Below the pieces are notes generated by a model. The model was not told the origin of the DNA, did no database searches, and worked only from the letters and a program-made list of their open reading frames with translations. Positions 58,359 through 64,000 of a DNA stretch of 64,000 bases are shown piece after piece. Position 1 is the first letter of the stretch. Every line of letters begins with the position of its first letter. Made by a program: the position numbers and the translations under genes. Source of the DNA: Archegozetes longisetosus (Eukaryota > Arthropoda > Arachnida > Sarcoptiformes > Trhypochthoniidae); NCBI GenBank assembly GCA_018873245.2, contig JAEMBT020000001.1, positions 16,274,220 through 16,338,219 of the forward strand. Reading direction: 5' to 3'.

Positions 58359-59831
58359 ATGGAACTGAAGAAAAAGTTTCGAGGATTTAAAGAATTAAAT
58401 GCGGATATGATAAGAAGTTTGAGACAAAATCCAGAATTCAGTTTGGAATCAATCGGAAACAAGACTTTGAGAGACGACACTCGAAAACCTGAACCTAATT
58501 TCGTATTTGACGAAGACGACTATATTTTAGGTACGAATGAGGGCAAAACATATGATTATTTTTCACCTTTTATTGAGTTTTTGAGTAAATCGATTAAATG
58601 GTATGACTGGCACTTATCGGCAGTTCAAGAATATTATTCACTGTTGAGAAAAAAATTTAGTGGTAAGCAATTTACTGTTTATCTATCTATTTATTTTTAG
58701 GTTTTCCAACATTGAAAAGGCTTTGAGGTTTTTAAAGAGATAACTCGAAGTTATTGTCATTTAATTTTATTAATTATCGAATAATTATTTTTTAAAATTA
58801 ATTATTGCCTAACAATATTTAATTAAAAAATGATTGTTTGATAATTAATTAATAAAATTAAACGACAATAACTTCGAGTATTCTCTATAAAAACCCAGTC
58901 TGAGTAAGAAAGTGAATCACAGTTTTTTGGATCACTTTTTAATTGAAAATCTTAATTATGTTTTTGCCTTTCAGACTCATCAAAGTATCCGCCACTAAAT
59001 CAAGTCGTGTTAACCCAAAAAACCGTGGCTAACACAAGATGCAAATGTAGTGGAAAAACTTCATGTATTGCATGGTGTAAAAGCATCAAAGCATCAGAAA
59101 GTGGTGGTCATATGGCTTTATTTGACTACCAAACAGATACTAGATTCAAGTTTCCGCCTAAAAACAGCGCCTCAATTAATGAAAGAGTATATCAAATACC
59201 AGACAAGAGTCCTGTCAGTATTGATGTGGAGAACTATATCTCAGAGGATGGAAAACAGAACGCGGCGCGAATTGCAATCGTGACGATAGGCGCAAACAGC
59301 GAAAGAAAAGGCAATTATATTCAGTTAGCATATCATTCATTGATACACATGGACAAAAAGCCTATCTCATTCACTCCTAAAATTGTTGTTCATATAAACA
59401 AATGGGAACACAATAACAGCAATCGAACAATAGCTAAAGAATTGGCGTTCAATCCCTTAATAAAGATCTTGACCGAAAATGAAGTGGTGTTTAAAAATTT
59501 TAGCGCAGACTTTGAAGCATTATTAAATACTGGGTTAAATTTAGGACCGCATACACACGAGTTTCGATTTTATGATATCGAAAAATATTACGTCCGAACA
59601 AGTGGAACAAGTATTGGAACGCCGATAGATTTAGAATGGCTACAGACATTTTTTCTGTTCAATCCAAGACCTGATGGGATACACAATCCTAATGATGATT
59701 CTATAAATCATTTGAAACTTTTCAGGAAAATTCCGACACCGGCTCGAAATCATTGTTTGATAAGTCTTCAGGAAATTAATAATAAATACGAAAAATTTGG
59801 TCTCCCAATAGATAACTGGAATTTTCAATAA
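58359..59831 (+). CDS. DEDDh-type 3'-5' exonuclease-like protein in the transposon
   Basis: Two exons, 58359-58662 and 58975-59831, joined by a GTAAGC donor and TTTCAG acceptor; 386 aa, fully open. N-terminal 100 residues are charged and unassigned. Then a compact cysteine motif RCKCSGKTSCIAWCK (Cys near 124, 126, 132 and 136) could bind zinc. The C-terminal 220 residues show the ordered acidic motifs of DEDDh exonucleases. These are SIDVENY (Asp 185, Glu 187), NFSADFEAL (Asp 280) and GIHNPNDDS (His 338, Asp 343), the last with the H-x4-D spacing. A short upstream frame at 58282-58338 could be a uORF or extra coding. It probably acts with the neighbouring gene, processing transposon ends or target DNA; that role is inference. 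Alternative: a host exonuclease gene captured by the element. Confidence 0.75.
58737..58888. repeat. Inverted repeat inside the exonuclease intron
   Basis: Arms AGAGATAACTCGAAGTTATT (58737) and its inverse ending near 58888 enclose about 150 bp of AT-rich sequence, and the whole could fold into a long hairpin in the pre-mRNA. It fills most of the 312-nt intron and looks like a tiny inserted MITE. Confidence 0.7.
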
Positions 59832-59834
59832 ATA

Positions 59835-60525
59835 TTTAGTTGAAAATAATTAGATTGTAATCCTTTATATAATAGATAATTACCTACGATTACTTAAATT
59901 ATCAATAATAATAATTTGTATTTGAGAAATCATAATATAATAAATATCTCAATAAAAAGTATCTACTTATGAATTTATTTTTCTTAATATTGCCTCAAGT
60001 GTTTTGTCTGTTTCAATATTTAATAATTCAAAATATTTTGATCCTGAATAAAAACTATTTTAATGAATACAAGTGATGATAGACTCATAGGTTATAGACT
60101 GAGTTTTATTGCTATCGTATCAAAAATTCTCACTTCAGTATTACAGCATATTTTATTTGATGTGTTTACGATAATCGAATATTGAAATCAGTGTTTAGAT
60201 TCAATACTAAAACTCTTATTAAGTTTAGTTATTCCTTAAGTGAAGCCCAATAATTACAGTTTTTTGAATTATTGGTGAAGTTATAAAAACTCCGGACATT
60301 TTGAGTGATATTTAGTGAAGTATTGCTTAAGTTAATAATTAAAAGAATATCATCTTAAAGTAATATTTCAAATTGTAGAGTTTAAGACAAGTAGTGATTG
60401 AATACTTATTTGACGTGTTTTTGTTTGTCAAATACTTTTGTATTTGTATTGAACTTTGCGCTGTGACTCAATCCAAAAAACAGTGATTGAGTTGAATATT
60501 TTTCATTTGTTTTTAATTTAATTAA
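59835..60525. other. Spacer between the two transposon genes
   Basis: AT-rich, no open frame. It contains the 3' flank of the exonuclease gene (AATAAA near 59828 and 59950) and presumably the promoter of the next gene. No clear TATA box stands out. Confidence 0.5.
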
Positions 60526-60526
60526 T

Positions 60527-63446
60527 ATGAAAATTGAAAGTAACTATTATTTAAGACGAAATTACGCCCACGTTTTCGAAAAGTCTATCTCAAATCTGAT
60601 AAAAAGTAAGAATAATATACCTAAAATTGTTAAAAGTGTGAAAAAAAGAGTCAAACGGAAAACAGTTGTTTCTGACCATAATTATTGTAATAATGTTTCA
60701 CATGATGTAAAAAGAGTTATTAGGAAAAACAAGAACTTATATTTTTGCGAACTAAGCCAAAATCAAAGTCTTATTTATATTTGGATCAAAGAGCAAGAGC
60801 TATCTGTAAGTCAAAAATCTCTTATTTATAAACCTAAAAATTATAATTATAAGATAAATCGATTTATTAATGAATTCAAAAAGACTTTATACAAATATTT
60901 GGTTAAGTGCCAATCAAATGAAATCAGTTTCAAAGTTCCGATTGACGAAGAGATTTGTAGAAAACTTTTGAGTAAAGTAAATCTGGAGAGCTATATCATT
61001 GATAAGAAATTTTTACAGGTAACAAAACAAGAATTCATTAATTTATTTAAATTTGATTTAAGTAAACTTGTGTTTGTTGGAAAAACTGATCAAGATTTAA
61101 GGCTTAAGTATCCAGTTTTACTATTGAAACCAAGATATGTTATACGTAAGCAGACCTGGTACAAAATTAAATACAAGAACGAAACTCAACCAATTTATTC
61201 AGTCAATGAATTCTTAAAATTTTCTGTTTTTATTGAAGACGAGAGTGAAATCAGTTATACTTTTGCCCAAAAAACTGTGGCGTAAAGTAAAAGAAATGCA
61301 GAACTTAAATAGACATGAGAAGTTTTTAAACTGTAATAGTTGTGAGTTTTTGAAAAGTGTCGTCAAAGAAAGAAGTGAAGAAAATATGTTAAATAAAAGA
61401 AAGATAAAACAACTAGAAGAGGAAATTAGACAATTGAAAAAACAGAAGTTTTTTGTTACAAACAATAAGGGATTTATTAACTGTGAAAGTGGTCAACAAA
61501 GTTTTCAATTAAAAACAATTCATGAAAACCTATCTAAACCGTTGAAAGATTATTGTGAGAGCTATGGACTGAAAGTTAAAATTTTAACGCTAAAATCTGG
61601 AAAAGAAAGTCATATAATTGATTTCGAAAACAATTTTCATCGTAGGAATGTGGGAGATATTGAATTGAAAAAATATACATCGTATGCAAACATGAACGAT
61701 AAGCAAAAGAATATTTTAAAAGAAAGTCTGAGTGAAATTCAAAAAAAGAATATATCTTTCAGTGCAAACAATGTTTTGAGCGTAAATAGATTCAATTCGT
61801 TCAGCAAAGACCAATTGTTAGATATGAAGAAAGAATTAGATAAAAAAATTCCTACTAACGATGTAATTGATGAAGAATTCGACAAAGTTCTCGGAACTTA
61901 TCTTAGCGTCGATTATGCCTTTGAAATGTGTACGATTCTACTTTCAAAGCGTAAGAATAAAAAAGTTGAAGATCTATTACAGCCAATTACCATAAAGTTA
62001 TCTGTTGACGGGACTGTTAAAAGTAACATAGATAACTATGTCGTTTATTCATTGTGCGCATATGAGTTCAGAGACTTACAATATGCTAATATTGATAATC
62101 ACGTTGTACTCGCTCTACTAAAAGGAGATGAAAAATATGAAGTTTTGAGTCGTTATTTCAAATCTCTACACAAAGAAATTGATGAAAAGCTTAAGGTGAA
62201 TAACGTGAAAATCGGAGATTTCAACATAGATTTCCAGTTTGTTATATGTTCGGATCTGAAGTCTTTATTAATGTTCAGTGGTATCAACAGTGTAAACGGA
62301 AGATATAATTGCATATTTTGTAGAACAGAAAAAGAAAATTTTCACGATATCAAAAACTTTTTTGGGAAAAATCTTTCAAAAGCACATTCAATGGGAGGCT
62401 TGGGACGAGAATTCAATGACTGGAATGAAAAAATCAAGAAAATTTATGGAATTAAGAATATAATGCTAATTAGAGTAGATCCTAATAGCTATATAATAGA
62501 CACCTTGCATCTTAGAATCAGAATTACTGAAAAATATTTCAATTCCCTAATGACTTCCCTCATCACTCACTTTAAGCACAATAATAGAAATATTATTGAA
62601 GAATTGAATAATGAACTCCAAAAAAGTAAAATCAATGCAAACATTTATACACAAACTGTAAGCGATAGCTTTGTAAAGCACAAACTTCAATGTTTGACTC
62701 TGAAGAAAAAATTTGATGCAATGGATTGTATACTAGACCATATAAAGAAACGATTTCAAAGTTTTGAAGCTAAAGAAATCGTATTCAATGTTTGGAAGGT
62801 ATAAAAATTCAAGAATTTTTCACAGTTTTTTGGAAAAATCTAAAAAATTTCAGACTTTTCTAAAAAACAGTGAAATGTCTGAAAGATATTAATTTTGATC
62901 ATTAAGATTGAATTATTTTCCATTTGAAAGGAATGGAAAGAAATATTTGATCTGATAGAATCTGCAAAAGAATCAAAAGATGCAGAAGACTTGGAAAAAA
63001 TGTTAATCAATATTTATGGAAATTACGAGAAATTATTTGCTTTGAATTTGATTGAATTCGGTCACAAGAAGTTCACACCGTATATGCACCTCATCTGTCA
63101 TATACCGAATATGATTAGGAAGTTTGGAAAAATCTCGACTTTTAACTGTCAAGGCATGAAAAAATTTTTAAATATTTCACTTTTAATTATTTTCTCTCAT
63201 GATTTAGTTACTGAAAATCTCAACAACAGAATAAAACAACAAATGCTATGGAAAAACAACTCTCGAAACACGACTAAAGATTGTATAAAGTTTTTTATGA
63301 GAAATAACTTATTAATCGATTATCAAAAAAAGACGGAATCACTTAACAAATGGTCAGATGAAAGAAGGAGTCGCTTCAGCGATACCGTGAGAAATATCAT
63401 TTCAAATAAAGAAAACAATACAAATATATTAGCAATTAATAAATAA
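60527..63446 (+). CDS. Large transposase-like protein of unassigned family
   Basis: Three open blocks on the plus strand. Block 1 (60527-61285, 252 codons from ATG) is basic and unassigned. Block 2, open from about 61233 to 62798 in a different frame, starts with KKLWRKVKEM, a CNSC pair and a coiled coil. It then carries a core with SVDGT, VICSDLKSLLMFSG and YNCIFCRTEKEN. Block 3 (62931-63446) joins it through a clean 132-nt GT-AG intron (WK to EWKE) and has TPYMHLICHIPN and FNCQGMKKF. The two Asp residues and the CxxC resemble RNase-H-fold transposases, but I cannot name the superfamily or the third acid. Block 1 to block 2 needs a small intron, frameshift or two genes. Confidence 0.65.
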
Positions 63447-63449
63447 ACT

Positions 63450-63984
63450 CATTTTTTAATTGTGTTTTTCAAAAAGCTGTAAAAAACTTTTGATTTTTTC
63501 CATTAACAGTTGTATTATTTCTAATAGTTATGCAAAATAGCATGAATGTTTATTTTCTTCATATTCAATATTTGTAGTTTTTCAAAACTATTCTAATTTC
63601 TAAAAATTTTTTTAATTTTTTGTGTACAATTTTGTTAATAGACTAATTCAAGGCTCTTGAGCATTAAATGTCTACTCATTATATTTAACATGACATTCAA
63701 GCTTTCAAAAAACTTTTTACTATACTAGTTAATTTTGCTATAAGTTATGTTTCAAGATTTCAATTATAATGAATAAACTCTGTTTCTGATAATCGGAAGC
63801 ACTGTTTTTTGGCCTGACTAGCAAAGATATAATTTGTAACGAACAAGTAGTCACTGAATGACATAATGCAATTTAATGTCTTTTTTCATAATTGGCTCCC
63901 TAATACTCCTAGGCTTGACATACACAATAGTTCACCATTTTTGACACTAAATCATTTATGGCAGCACTTCCTTGACGTAAGTCT
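63450..63984. other. 3' part of the transposon
   Basis: AT-rich non-coding sequence leading to the right inverted terminus. No gene seen. Confidence 0.5.
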
Positions 63985-64000
63985 CGCCTAGAATGAAACA

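Larger units (their letters stand above)
58043..63995 (+). mobile_element. Candidate complete DNA transposon of unassigned superfamily
   Basis: 5,953 bp bounded by inverted ends CATTCCAGGCGGAACATCTG (58043) and, from the other strand, CATTCTAGGCGAGACTTACG (63995); 14 of 20 positions agree and the outer 11 differ once. The left flank CATTTT joins the right flank AAACA to give exactly the uninterrupted paralogous spacer at 15591-15600 (CATTTTAAAC) and near 23024-23032. This implies insertion between TTTT and AAA with no target-site duplication. Only 5 bp of right flank are in the window. It contains two plus-strand genes, a DEDDh exonuclease and a large transposase-like protein. It is unlike the other, badly decayed elements here in being nearly fully open. 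Confidence 0.7.

Noticed and set aside
1..64000. CRISPR arrays, bacterial operons or rRNA genes
   Set aside because: None of the regular spaced repeats or conserved RNA sequences were seen; the window is eukaryotic with spliced genes.

Overview
This is a eukaryotic, strongly AT-rich nuclear window, most likely from an arthropod and possibly a chelicerate or mite. That placement rests on short GT-AG introns (often 55-75 nt), a tandem array of CYP3-clan P450 genes, an animal haem peroxidase with a CLIP-like N-terminal cysteine cluster, and a dense set of arthropod-style DNA transposons (mariner, pogo, hAT, Merlin, Tc1, Polinton). The lineage guess is inference only.

Region 1 (about 0.3-36 kb, plus one scrap at 58 kb) is a tandem P450 array, all on the minus strand. 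Six copies are recognisable as genes. Copies A (1684-4185), C (9722-13987), D (17000-20480) and E (25544-27892) each assemble into six exons with conserved splice phases and give open proteins of 522-523 aa. Copies B (6957-9190) and F (32314-35511) are broken. Between them lie orphan first exons and tail-exon remnants of further copies. The intergenic and intronic DNA is full of short inverted-repeat elements. Because spacers are paralogous, several insertions can be read against an empty site elsewhere in the window.

Region 2 (about 36.5-46 kb) is a transposon graveyard: a hAT transposase, a Merlin transposase, then a decayed Polinton/Maverick-like element with a packaging ATPase, a SprT-like metalloprotease, a protein-primed family-B DNA polymerase and a PC4-like protein.

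Region 3 (46.6-50 kb) holds one intact five-exon haem peroxidase gene (788 aa) on the plus strand. Its first intron carries a 602-bp element with an 8-bp target duplication.

Region 4 (50-58 kb) has gene-poor DNA, a large inverted repeat built of tandem units, and a segmental duplicate of 28.4-31.6 kb into which two solo LTRs and one small element have inserted.

Region 5 (58043-63995) is the most interesting part: what looks like a complete, roughly 6-kb DNA transposon with short terminal inverted repeats (CATTCYAGGCG). It carries a DEDDh-type exonuclease gene and a second gene for a large protein with transposase-like features that I cannot assign to a named superfamily. Comparison with paralogous spacers suggests it inserted between TTTT and AAA without a target-site duplication.
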